From a bacterium (GTDB taxonomy: Bacteria; Planctomycetota; Planctomycetia; Gemmatales; Gemmataceae), in assembly GCA_017308215.1 (NCBI GenBank), contig JAFKFQ010000264.1, positions 1 through 54,187 of the forward strand: a stretch of 54,187 nucleotides of DNA. Direction: 5' to 3'. The notes below the pieces were generated by a model. The model saw only the letters and a list, made by a program, of their open reading frames with translations. It was not told where the DNA came from and made no database searches. Both the position numbers and the translations under genes were made by a program. Position 1 is the first letter of the stretch. Every line of letters starts with the position of its first letter. Below, one piece after another: positions 16,335 through 26,800 of the stretch.

Positions 16335-17549
16335 ATGACCGACCCGCTCGCCGCTCGCACGCTCATCGCCAATACGATCCGCGCCCCCGACTTCCGCCGC
16401 GCCACGTTCGCCGGCGTCGCCCGCGGGGCAAACCCGGCCGGGTGGGTGCGCGTGGTTGTGAGGCCGGTCGAGCTGCGCGGCGGGCGGTTCCTCCAGTTCG
16501 CGTACCACGACGCCCGCCAGGTCCGCACACACAACGTCGCCCCCGCCGACGCCGCGACGCCGCTCGACGAGGTGCTCGCGGTCGGCTTCTCGGCCGTCCA
16601 CCTCGACACGGACGCGGGGCAGACCGACATCCGCCTCTCGAAAAAGGGAAAGGTGCTGATCGGCCGCACGGCGGCGCCCGCGGCGCCGTCTGCCGACGCC
16701 GCGCACAACCGCACGAAGGACGTGCCGCTCCCCGAGGGCCGTGCCGACCACCTGCTCGAAGCGCTCGGGGGCATGACGCCCGACGGTCGCGTGAAGCCGA
16801 CGATGCGGGCGAAGTTCACGCAGGTGAACGAGTTCCTCAAGCACCTCGCCCACACGCTCGACGACGCCGGCCTGCGCGGCCTCGGGCGGCCGGTCGAAAT
16901 CCTCGACTGTGGCTCCGGCTCGGGCCACCTCACGCTCGCCGCGCACCACTACCTCAACGACATCCTCGGTATCCCGGCGCGCGTCACCGGCGTGGACGCG
17001 AACCCGCACGTCGTTCAGAAGACCACCGCCGCCGCGCAGCAACTCGGCGCCGCCGACGCCCGCTTCGCCTGCGGCCGCATCGGCGCGTTCGAGAGCACAG
17101 CGGACGTGGTACTCGCGCTGCACGCCTGCGACACCGCCACCGACGACGCCATTGCGCAGGCCGTTCGCGCCGGGGCGAGACTGCTGCTCAGCGTGCCGTG
17201 CTGCCACCAGGCGCTGAACGCGGTCGTGAAACCGGACGGGGTCGCTGAGGTGTTGCGGCCGGTGCTGCGGCACGGGATACTTCAGCAGCGGACCGCCGAC
17301 ATCCTGACGGACGCCTTCCGGGCGCTCGCCCTGCGGATCGCGGGCTACCGGACCGATGTCGTCGAGTTCGTGAGCCCCGAGCACACGGCGCGGAACCTGA
17401 TGATCCGCGCCACGCGCGGCCTGCCGCCCGGTGACCCGGCGTTCGTCGCCGAGTACCGCGAGTTGTGCCGCTTCTGGGGCGTCGTGCCGTACATCGAGAC
17501 CGCGCTCGGCGACCCGTTCCGCCGCCTCGTCCGGGAGGAGTCGTCGTGA
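16335..17549 (+). CDS. SAM-dependent methyltransferase (Methyltransf_32-like)
   Basis: A 404-residue protein. An N-terminal domain (1-150) has no clear match. The class I methyltransferase fold starts at about residue 190 with EILDCGSGSGHLTLAAHHYL (SAM-binding motif I), GVDANPHVV (acidic residue after strand 2), VVLALHACDTATDDAI (motif like those in Methyltransf_32/GSTCD-type enzymes) and LLLSVPCCHQ. The VPCCH sequence suggests a nucleic-acid or metal-related substrate site, but this is inference. Its stop overlaps the start of the hydrolase gene by GTGA, so the two are translationally coupled. Confidence 0.8.
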   Translation: MTDPLAARTLIANTIRAPDFRRATFAGVARGANPAGWVRVVVRPVELRGGRFLQFAYHDARQVRTHNVAPADAATPLDEVLAVGFSAVHLDTDAGQTDIRLSKKGKVLIGRTAAPAAPSADAAHNRTKDVPLPEGRADHLLEALGGMTPDGRVKPTMRAKFTQVNEFLKHLAHTLDDAGLRGLGRPVEILDCGSGSGHLTLAAHHYLNDILGIPARVTGVDANPHVVQKTTAAAQQLGAADARFACGRIGAFESTADVVLALHACDTATDDAIAQAVRAGARLLLSVPCCHQALNAVVKPDGVAEVLRPVLRHGILQQRTADILTDAFRALALRIAGYRTDVVEFVSPEHTARNLMIRATRGLPPGDPAFVAEYRELCRFWGVVPYIETALGDPFRRLVREESS

Positions 17550-18631
17550 CCCGCCTCGCCGCCCTCGCGCTGTTCGCCCTGCCCGTCGCGCTCGCACAAG
17601 AGCCCGGCCCGCCGCGCCTGCCGCGCGACAAGCTCCTCGTCTACCGCGGCGCCGACGGCAAGGCGGCGGAGGTGAAGACAATCGCCGACTGGGAGAAACG
17701 CCGGGCGGAGGTGGTGCGTGGGATGGAGTCGGTGATGGGCAAGTTCCCCGGTGCCGACCGCCGCGGCCCGCTCGACCTGAAGGTCGAGTCGGAGACGGAC
17801 GCCGGCAGCTACGTCCGCCGGCTCGTCACCTACGCCACCGATTCCGGCCCCGCCGGGCGCGTGCCGGCATGGCTACTCATCCCGAAAGCGGCACTCAATG
17901 GCAAGAAGGCGCCGGCGGTGCTGGCCCTCCACCCGACGGACAACACGATCGGCCACAACGTCGCCGTCGGCCTCGGCGGGAAGGCGAACCGGGCCTACGC
18001 CGCCGAGCTCGCCGAGCGCGGGTACGTCGTCCTCGCGCCGAGCTACCCGCTGCTGGCGAAGTACCAACCGGACCTGAAGGCGCTCGGGTTCGAGAGTGGT
18101 ACGATGAAGGCGATCTGGGACAACTCGCGCGGGCTCGACCTGCTCGAATCGCTCCCCTACGTCGAAGGGAAGCGGTTCGCCGCGGTCGGCCACTCGCTCG
18201 GCGGGCACAACTCGGTGTACACCGCCGTGTTCGACCCGCGCCTCGTCGCCGTGGTCAGCAGTTGCGGGCTCGACTCGTACCTCGACTACTACGGCGGCGA
18301 CCCGAAGAACTGGGACCGCGAGCGCGGCTGGTGCCAGACGCGCTACATGCTCAAGCTCGCCGACTACAAGGGCCGCCTCGCCGACGTCCCGTTCGACTTC
18401 CACGAGATGATCGGCGCCCTCGCCCCGCGGCACGTCCTCATCGTCGCCCCGACGAAGGACTCGAACTTCCGCGCCGACAGCGTGGATCGGATCGCCGCCG
18501 CCGCCCGCCCGGTGTACCGCCTCTACGGCCACCCCGACCGCCTCCGCGTCGAACACCCCGACTGCGATCACGACTTCCCGCCGGAGATGCGCGAGGCGGC
18601 GTACAAGCTGTTCGACGCGGTGCTGCGGTAG
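17546..18631 (+). CDS. secreted alpha/beta hydrolase (dienelactone hydrolase/acetyl-xylan-esterase-like)
   Basis: 361 residues from the GTG at 17546, which overlaps the upstream stop and is preceded by GGAGGAG. A signal peptide (TRLAALALFALPVALAQE) directs export. The catalytic elements are an oxyanion region ALHPTDNT (about 126), the nucleophile elbow AVGHSLGG (about 212-219), the acid segment IVAPTKDSNF and the late His in DCDHDFP (about 335). The length and the extra N-terminal about 90 residues match planctomycete hydrolases annotated as dienelactone hydrolase or acetyl xylan esterase. The substrate is unknown; a periplasmic role in ester or polysaccharide breakdown is likely. Confidence 0.82.
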   Translation: MTRLAALALFALPVALAQEPGPPRLPRDKLLVYRGADGKAAEVKTIADWEKRRAEVVRGMESVMGKFPGADRRGPLDLKVESETDAGSYVRRLVTYATDSGPAGRVPAWLLIPKAALNGKKAPAVLALHPTDNTIGHNVAVGLGGKANRAYAAELAERGYVVLAPSYPLLAKYQPDLKALGFESGTMKAIWDNSRGLDLLESLPYVEGKRFAAVGHSLGGHNSVYTAVFDPRLVAVVSSCGLDSYLDYYGGDPKNWDRERGWCQTRYMLKLADYKGRLADVPFDFHEMIGALAPRHVLIVAPTKDSNFRADSVDRIAAAARPVYRLYGHPDRLRVEHPDCDHDFPPEMREAAYKLFDAVLR

Positions 18632-18773
18632 TGTGGTGCGGCACTCCGTGCCGCGGCGGCGCTGGCGCCTGAGACTATCATCCGAAGCTTCCCTGGCACC
18701 GAAGCAGCGCTGGCGCCTGGGGCTACCATCCGAAGCCTCTCGTGGCGCCGCGGCACGGAGTGCCGCACCACAC
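18631..18773. repeat. 143-bp palindromic element with internal direct repeats
   Basis: Perfect 26-bp terminal inverted repeats at 18631-18656 (GTGTGGTGCGGCACTCCGTG...) and 18748-18773. Inside are two 28-bp direct repeats at 18661-18688 and 18709-18736 with three differences. The left arm begins with the last base of the hydrolase stop codon. This fills most of the 294-base gene-free gap and looks like a non-autonomous repeat. Confidence 0.9.
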
Positions 18774-18925
18774 TCCGGCCGTCCGGCCCGTGCGGGCCAG
18801 GGTTTCCGCCGATTCCGCACGAATTCTGCGCAGACCGGGCGGCCGGGTGCGAACAATAGGGTGAACCGCGGTGTCAGACGGATAGAGCGGCCGGACACGC
18901 CGGCCACCCGCACCGAGGGCGCACC

Positions 18926-19126
18926 ATGAGCCGCTTCCTGACGGCCCTGTTCGCCGACCCGCCGACCGCCGGGTACACCTACACCGGCGGCGGCGAGGCG
19001 CACCACAGCGACCCGACCCTCGGCTGGCTGATGGTCGTCGGCGTCGTCGCCGTGATCGTCTTCTTCGCCTGGCTGGTCGCCCGGATCGGCGACATCGACC
19101 GGACCTCCGACAAGCCGCCGCCCTGA
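18926..19126 (+). CDS. small single-span membrane protein
   Basis: A 66-residue protein. Residues 1-32 are polar (ADPPTAGYTYTGGGEAHH), residues 33-54 form one membrane helix (LGWLMVVGVVAVIVFFAWLV), and a short charged tail ARIGDIDRTSDKPPP follows. No homologous family is recognised. It lies 17 bases upstream of the aminotransferase gene on the same strand, so it may share its transcript. Coding potential rests on the helix, a sensible start and the close spacing. Confidence 0.55.
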   Translation: MSRFLTALFADPPTAGYTYTGGGEAHHSDPTLGWLMVVGVVAVIVFFAWLVARIGDIDRTSDKPPP

Positions 19127-19143
19127 CCCCCCGAGCCCGACGC

Positions 19144-20262
19144 ATGATCCCGGATTCCTGGCTGGCCGACCGCACGCGGCAGATCGAACTGTCCGGCATC
19201 CGCAAGGTGTTCGAGCTCGGCAAGTCGCTCAAAGACCCGGTCAACCTCAGCATCGGCCAGCCGCACTTTCCGGTTCCGGAGCCGGTCCGGGAGGCGGCGA
19301 AGGCGGCCATCGACGCCGGCCACAACGGCTACACCATCACCCAGGGCGTTGCCGAGTTGCGCGAGCGCCTCGCCGCCGACGCCGCGGCACGCTTCCCCGG
19401 CCAGAACCGCGACGTGCTCGTCACCGGCGGCACCAGCGGCGGGTTGCTGCTGGCGCTAATGGCGACGGTGAACCCCGGCGACGAGGTCGTCACACCCGAC
19501 CCGTATTTCGTCGCCTACCCGCACATGATTACGCTGGCCGGCGGGCGGACGGTGGCGGTGCCCGGCTACCCGGACTTCAAGCTCGACCCGGACCGCATCG
19601 CCGCCGCGCTCACCCCGCGGACGAAGGTGATCCTCCTCTCCACGCCATCGAACCCGACCGGCGTCGTGGCCGAGCCGGACGCACTGAAGGCGGTAGCGGA
19701 GCTGGCCCGGAAGCGCGGCGTGCTCCTCGTCAGCGACGAGATCTACCGGGCATTCCACTACGACGGCCCGGCGCACAGCCCGGCCGCGTGGGACGAGGAC
19801 GTGCTGGTCGTGGAGGGGTTCGGGAAGACCTACGCGATGACCGGCTGGCGGCTCGGCTGGGCGCACGGGCCGAAGCGCCTCCTCGGCGAGATGGCGAAGC
19901 TCCAACAGTTCACGTTCGTGTGCGCCCCGAGCATGGCCCAGCACGCCGGCGCCGCGGCGCTCGACTACGACGTGTCCCCCCTCGTCGCCGACTACCGCCG
20001 CAAGCGCGACATGCTGTGCGAGGCGTTGCGCGGGCGTTACGAGCTGACGGTGCCGGGCGGGGCGTTCTACGTGTTCCCGAAGGCGCCGTGGGGGACCGGC
20101 ACGGAGTTCGTGTCCGAGGCGATCAAGAACAACCTCCTCATCATCCCCGGCGGCACGTTCAGCGGCCGCGACACGCACTTCCGCATCTCCTACGCCGCCA
20201 CCGACGACACGCTGCGGCGCGGGATCGAGATTCTGACCCGTTTGGGCGACCGGCCGGCGTAA
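19144..20262 (+). CDS. class I/II PLP-dependent aminotransferase (aspartate aminotransferase family)
   Basis: A 372-residue fold-type I enzyme. It shows NLSIGQPHFPVPEPVREAA at the substrate-binding start, NGYTITQGVAELRERLA, VTGGTSGGLLLAL (PLP phosphate loop), PDPYFVAYPHM, TPSNPTGVV (Asn of the SNPTG motif), LLVSDEIYRAFHYD (the PLP-ring Asp) and FGKTYAMTGWRLGWA, where the Lys forms the Schiff base. C-terminal FRISYA contains the carboxylate-binding Arg. Such enzymes transaminate aspartate or aromatic/branched amino acids; the exact substrate is open. Its last codons (GDRPA plus TAA) lie inside a dispersed GACCGGCCGGCG repeat. Confidence 0.9.
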   Translation: MIPDSWLADRTRQIELSGIRKVFELGKSLKDPVNLSIGQPHFPVPEPVREAAKAAIDAGHNGYTITQGVAELRERLAADAAARFPGQNRDVLVTGGTSGGLLLALMATVNPGDEVVTPDPYFVAYPHMITLAGGRTVAVPGYPDFKLDPDRIAAALTPRTKVILLSTPSNPTGVVAEPDALKAVAELARKRGVLLVSDEIYRAFHYDGPAHSPAAWDEDVLVVEGFGKTYAMTGWRLGWAHGPKRLLGEMAKLQQFTFVCAPSMAQHAGAAALDYDVSPLVADYRRKRDMLCEALRGRYELTVPGGAFYVFPKAPWGTGTEFVSEAIKNNLLIIPGGTFSGRDTHFRISYAATDDTLRRGIEILTRLGDRPA

Positions 20263-20316
20263 GCCGGCGGGGCGTCAGAACCGTTGCCGGTACCAACGAC
20301 CGGCCGGCTCACGCGG
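20244..20316. repeat. dispersed palindrome of the GGCGACCGGCCGGCG family, copy at an aminotransferase 3' end
   Basis: Left arm GGGCGACCGGCCGGCGTAAG... (from 20244) pairs with right arm GACCGGCCGGCTCACGCGGG... (to about 20316). The TAA stop of the aminotransferase lies inside the left arm, where other copies read GTGAG. Related copies lie at 44417-44489, 37712-37745 and 46158-46187. Confidence 0.75.
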
Positions 20317-20371
20317 GCGGTTCGCCCACTCCTACTTCCCCCGGGCACGCTCCAAGCTTATCGTGAACGGC

Positions 20372-22315
<1,944 letters not shown>

Positions 22316-22418
22316 CGAAGCCGCGGACAATCGCCCTTCTGCCGTTCCTCGTTCGCCGGCAGAGCGGGAGAACGAGTGGCTATAAGAGTATTGACAGGTG
22401 GGGCGTGAGGGCACTGCG

Positions 22419-22934
22419 ATGGCCGACCAACCCACACTACCGTCGAAGCCGACCCGCACGTCACGGTGGCGGATGCCCCTGCTCCTCGGCTGCGTGGCGT
22501 TCTGCCTGCTCGCGGTCGTGGCGTACGCGCCGACCGCCCGGATGCTGACGCGCGACCGCGGCGAACACCTCACCGCCGCCGACGCCCGCGGTCGCGCGCG
22601 GCTCGACCTCCCCGCCGCGGCGGCCGACATCAACTTCTACCGGCACGCCCGCCCGGACGAGCTCGTGTTCGTGGACTTCGCCATCGATGAAGCCGGCTTC
22701 CTGGAGTGGGCGGCGCGGCAGGGGTGGAAGGTGCAGCCGATCAAGGACCGCGTGGTGGTGTCGCCGCGGCTCGGCTTCGGCGACACCGCCACGCGGGTGC
22801 GCATCACCGACGGGTTGAAGTACCGGAGCAACCCGGCGCCGGGGATGCCGAACGCGGTCGTCGTGAACTACGACCGCGTGGGGCGGCGGGCGTACTACGC
22901 CTTCTGGTCCGCGCCGCGGACGGGCGAGGGGTGA
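22419..22934 (+). CDS. membrane-anchored hypothetical protein
   Basis: 171 residues from ATG 22419 (a GTG at 22398 is possible). A basic, Ser/Thr/Pro-rich N-terminus precedes one hydrophobic segment (PLLLGCVAFCLLAVVAYAP, about 25-43). This could be an uncleaved anchor with the rest exported. The soluble part contains ADINFYRHARPDELVFVDFA and GFLEWAARQGWKVQPI, plus a closing YYAFWSAPR. I do not recognise a family. It lies about 100 bases after the FHA-sigma54 gene and ends convergently with merR at a shared hairpin. Confidence 0.6.
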   Translation: MADQPTLPSKPTRTSRWRMPLLLGCVAFCLLAVVAYAPTARMLTRDRGEHLTAADARGRARLDLPAAAADINFYRHARPDELVFVDFAIDEAGFLEWAARQGWKVQPIKDRVVVSPRLGFGDTATRVRITDGLKYRSNPAPGMPNAVVVNYDRVGRRAYYAFWSAPRTGEG

Positions 22935-22941
22935 GGCCCGA

Positions 22942-22973
22942 TACAGAGCGGCCGGCTTGCCGACCGCTCTGTA
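22942..22973. terminator. bidirectional hairpin between convergent genes
   Basis: TACAGAGCGGCCGG (22942-22955) and CCGACCGCTCTGTA (22960-22973) pair with one mismatch around a four-base loop. It sits between the plus-strand hypothetical stop and the minus-strand merR stop. Confidence 0.65.
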
Positions 22974-22981
22974 CCAAACAC

Positions 22982-23416
22982 CTACGTCGCGGACCCGACG
23001 TTCTCCCAGTCGTCTCGGTCGCCGTTCAGCGCCTCCAGGATTGGGCAGCCAGTCGCCGGACCGTCGTCGTGACAGGAGGCGGTCAGTACCGAGAGAGCTT
23101 CCCGCATCCGCTGAAGGTCGTGGATGCGGGTCTCAATGTCCGCGATTTTCGTCACGGCCTGGCCACGAACGTCCGCCCGCGTGGCCGATTCATCGCCGCG
23201 GAGGGCGAGTAGGCTCTTGATTTCCTTGAGTGTGAAGCCGAGCTCCTTCGCTCGACGAATGAACCGGAGCACGGACACGGTGTCGCGTCCGTATTGGCGA
23301 TAGCCGGAAGCCCGCCGGCTCGGTTCGTCCAGCAGCCCTTCCCGCTCGTAGAACCGGACCGTTTCGACCCCGATGCCGGCCAGTTTGGCGATCTGACCCA
23401 CGGTCAGTGTTTTCAT
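22982..23416 (-). CDS. MerR-family metal-responsive transcriptional regulator
   Basis: 144 residues. ATG 23416 is preceded by GGAGG, favouring it over an upstream TTG. Residues 1-70 form the winged-helix DNA-binding part (TVGQIAKLAGIGVETVRFYEREGLL, SGYRQY, VLRFIRRAKELGFTLKEIKSLL). A dimerisation helix follows, then the metal-binding loop with Cys115 and Cys124 (SCHDDGPATGCPILEAL). The Cys spacing is like MerR/ZntR-type sensors, but the third Cys near residue 80 of MerR and ZntR is replaced (ESATRADV). The metal therefore cannot be assigned; a thiophilic one is likely. Its own promoter has the 19-bp spacer that MerR proteins untwist, implying autoregulation. The efflux operon lies immediately upstream on the same strand. 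Confidence 0.88.
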   Translation of the reverse strand: MKTLTVGQIAKLAGIGVETVRFYEREGLLDEPSRRASGYRQYGRDTVSVLRFIRRAKELGFTLKEIKSLLALRGDESATRADVRGQAVTKIADIETRIHDLQRMREALSVLTASCHDDGPATGCPILEALNGDRDDWENVGSAT

Positions 23417-23433
23417 CCGCAACCTCCACGGGC

Positions 23434-23464
23434 ATCGTAAGCCCGTACCGTGCTACGGGGTCAA
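23434..23464 (-). promoter_or_regulatory. MerR-type promoter/operator with 19-bp spacer
   Basis: On the minus strand: -35 TTGACC (23459-23464), 19-base spacer, -10 TACGAT (23434-23439). Within it lies the perfect dyad CCCGTAGCACGGTACGGG (23442-23459). Over-long spacers with a centred dyad are the signature of MerR-family operators. Confidence 0.75.
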
Positions 23465-23483
23465 GAGGTCAGGTGGAATCACT

Positions 23484-23522
23484 CCGTTGGCCCGGTGCCG
23501 CCGGACGGCACCGGGCCAACGG
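23484..23522 (-). terminator. strong hairpin at the end of the efflux operon
   Basis: A perfect 17-base-pair stem (23484-23500 with 23506-23522) around a five-base loop, directly after the DUF6370 gene stop and before the merR promoter. It separates the two transcripts. Confidence 0.7.
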
Positions 23523-23531
23523 TTCACGGCG

Positions 23532-23876
23532 TTACTTCTTGGGCAGTTCGACCTTCGAGGGGGTCAGCCACTTCTTCCCGTCCTTCTCGGACACCTTGCC
23601 GGTGACCGTCACGTTCGCCACCTTGTCGCCCCCGCACACGCCCTCGTGGTACGGTTCCCCGTTCCCCTTGTCGGCGAGGAAGTAGTTGACCGTCTTGGCT
23701 CCGTCCTTCACCTGAAGGGCGTTGCTGCACTTCGGGGTCTCCTTCAGGCTGCACCGGCCGCACACCAGATCGCCGGTCAGCTTCACCTCGCCGGCCGGCG
23801 GCTGGGCCGCGGTCGGCCCGCCGAGCAGTACCACCACCGCGGCGGCCGCGGCCGCCCCGATCATCGTCCGGATCAT
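23532..23876 (-). CDS. DUF6370-type exported Cys protein
   Basis: 114 residues. The ATG at 23876 overlaps the pump stop as ATGA, so translation is coupled. A signal peptide (TMIGAAAAAAVVVLLGGPTAAQ) is followed by LTGDLVCGRCSLKETPKC (CxxC plus Cys), a strand VNYFLADKGN and HEGVCGG, then the beta-strand-rich VANVTVTGKVSEKDGKKWL. The pattern matches small planctomycete proteins annotated DUF6370. Four Cys and one His in the mature part could bind a metal ion in the periplasm. Its position as the last gene of the efflux operon suggests a metal chaperone or sensor role (inference). Confidence 0.75.
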   Translation of the reverse strand: MIRTMIGAAAAAAVVVLLGGPTAAQPPAGEVKLTGDLVCGRCSLKETPKCSNALQVKDGAKTVNYFLADKGNGEPYHEGVCGGDKVANVTVTGKVSEKDGKKWLTPSKVELPKK

Positions 23877-26800
23877 TCCCCGTCCTCCTTCGTCGCGCCC
23901 GCCGGGGCCGGCCGCACCGTGCGACCGTTCGTCCCGGCGTGACGCACCACCCCGTCCCCGGCAGGAACCGCCGGGACCGGGGGTGTTTCCACGGATTCGG
24001 CCGGCGGCACCTCGCCGCCGGCCTTCTGGTGATTGAGCTTCCCCTCGGCCTGGAGCCGGAGCCACCGGGCCCGCCGGGTCCAGAAGAACCGGACCGGCAG
24101 GAACAGGTCCACCACCTCGTCGGAAATCAGGAGCCCGCCGAGCACCGGCAGGGCCATCGGAGCCAGCACCTCGGCCCCGACGCCGGACGCAAACACCATC
24201 GGGAAGATGGCCACGATCGCCACCCCCTCGGTCAGGAGCTTCGGCCGGAGCCGGTGGACGGCCCCTTCGACCACCGCCTCCCGCAGCTCGTCCAGCGACT
24301 TGATGTTTTCGAGCCCACCCCGCTTCTCGATCGCCTCGCGGAGGTAAACCAGCATGATGATGCCGGTCTCGGTCGCCATCCCGAAGCACGCGATGAACCC
24401 GACCCAGACGGCCACGCTGAAGTCCAGCGGGGGCGAGTCCCAACCGTTGACGAGCTTCGGGAACAGGAACAGGAAGAACGCCCCGCCCGCCAGAGCCTCC
24501 GGGACGGCCAGCATCATCAGCCCGGCGTCGGCCAGGTCGTGGTAGGTCAGGTACAGGACCAGGAAGATGACCAGGATGACCGCCGGGAACACCCACCGCA
24601 GCGTTCGGGCGGCCCGCTCCTGGTGCTCGTACTCCCCGGCCCACTCGACGTGGACCCCTTCGGGCAGCTTCACCCGCTCGGCGACGACCCGCCGGGCCTC
24701 CTCCACGAACCCGACCGGGTCGCGGCCGCGGACGTTCAGGGTGACGTAGTTCATCAGCCGGCCGTTCTCACTCTTGATGACCGCCGGCCCTTCCGTCACC
24801 CGCACGTCGGCCACGGCCGTGAGCGGCACCAGTCGTTTCCCCTTCGCCGCGTGTTCGGCGACCGCACCGTGCGGGGCGGTCCTGAACGCCGGGTCGCCGG
24901 TCGGCCCGTCGGCCGGCCGCGGGTCGGCGGTCATACCGGCCGGGATCAGCAGCCGGCGGACGGAATCCTCGTCCTCCCGGGCCGCCCGGGCGTACCGGAC
25001 CCGGACGGGGAACCGCTCGCGGTTCTCGACCGTGTACGTCACCACCCGGCCGCCGAGGGCCGTCTCGATCTCGGTCTGCACGTCCTCGACCGACACCCCG
25101 AACCGGGCGGCCTTCTGCCGGTCGATGTTGACCTCCAGGTAGCCCTTCCCCATGATCGGGGCGGCCACCACATCGCGGGCACCCGACACCGGCTTGACCG
25201 CCACCTCGATCTCCGAGCAAACCTTCGTCACCGTCTCCAGGTCCGGGCCGAACACCTTGATGCCGATGTCGGTCCGCACCCCGGTCGAGAGCATCTCGAT
25301 CCGGTTGATGATCGGCTGCGTGAAAATGTTGCTCCACCCGGGCACCTGAAGCACCCGGCCGAACTCGTCGTCCACCAGGTCACCCTTCGGCCCGCCGACT
25401 CGGCGGCGGAACAGCACTTCCGCCCGAAACGGCCCCTCCAACTCGGCCCGGAGGTCGCCGAACGGGGCGAGGGCAGCCGGGTCGGCGGGCTGATTCAGCC
25501 GGGCGTTCATCGCCTCGTCCGCGAACCGGGCGGCGACCGCACCGTGAGGGGCGGAATCGAGCAACGAACGGCTCCGGGCGGCCGTGACCAGTTCCTCCAG
25601 GGCGAACCAGGTGAACGCCTCGGTGCCGCGGTCGAACAGTTCCCGGTCCACCGCGGCCACTCTCACCCGCCAGGCACGTAACCGGGCGTCGTCGGCGTCG
25701 GCCGTGGAACCGACCTCGGCGTCGATCTCCCGATACCGCCGCAGGGCCAGTTCCCGCATCACCTCGTCGAACCGCTCCAGAGCCTTCTGAGCGGCGTCGT
25801 TCACCATCTCGTCGCGGTCGTCGGCGGCGGCCGCGGCCACGTACCCCTTCCCCTCCAGGGCGCCGAGCACCCGGCGGGCGTGGGCGGCGGCGTCGGGGTA
25901 GCGGATCACCCGACGCGGCCACAGGTCGTGCGGGCGGAAGTTGACCAGCGTCTCCACCATGTCAAGCGGGGCCGGGTCGATGGCGGTGTCCGCCCGGCCG
26001 GCCTTCCCGATCACGCTCTCCACCTCCGGGAACCCGCGGATCAGGGCGTCCCGGGCCTTCAGGTCGTCGGCCGACTGGGTGACGCTCGTCCGCGGCACCG
26101 TGACCGGCATGTCGAGCGTGGTCCCCTCGTCGAGCATGGGCATGAACGACACCCCGACCTTCGGGAAGTGCCACGCCCACAGAGCGAGTAGGGTGAGGGT
26201 GACGAGCGACAGCAGCTGCCAGAGCAGACCCCGGGTGAACATCACCGTCAGGGCGGTCACGAGGGCGAAGGTGCCGAGGTAGAACCGCTGCCACCAGTAG
26301 GCGTCGGCCCCGAGCCCGACGATCGCCTGGAGCGGGAACAGTCCGGCCGCCAGGATCAGCAGGGCGGCGAACGACCACATGACCAGGTTGAACCGGTCCA
26401 GGGCGAACGTCAGCATCGGCCGGTAGACGCGGGTGAAGCTGCGGACGATCCAGTTTTCCTCCTCCCCCTTGAGCCGACCGCGGAGGAACCCGGGGATCAG
26501 TGCGGGGACCACGGTCACCGAAATGACTGCCGTGCCGACCAGGGCGAGGCTCTTGGTGAACGCGAGCGGGTGGAACAGCTTCCCCTCCCGGCCGGACAGC
26601 ATGAAGACCGGAACGAACGACAGGAGCATGATGAGCACGGAGAAGAAGATCGGCCGGCCGACCGTCCGCAGGGCTGGCAGCAGCAGTTCCCGGGTGTCGC
26701 CGGAGACCTTGTCGTGGCCGAACTTCTCCTTCAGGTGGTGGGTGGCGTTCTCGACCATGACGATGGCCTGGTCCACCAGCACCCCGACCGAAATCGTGAT

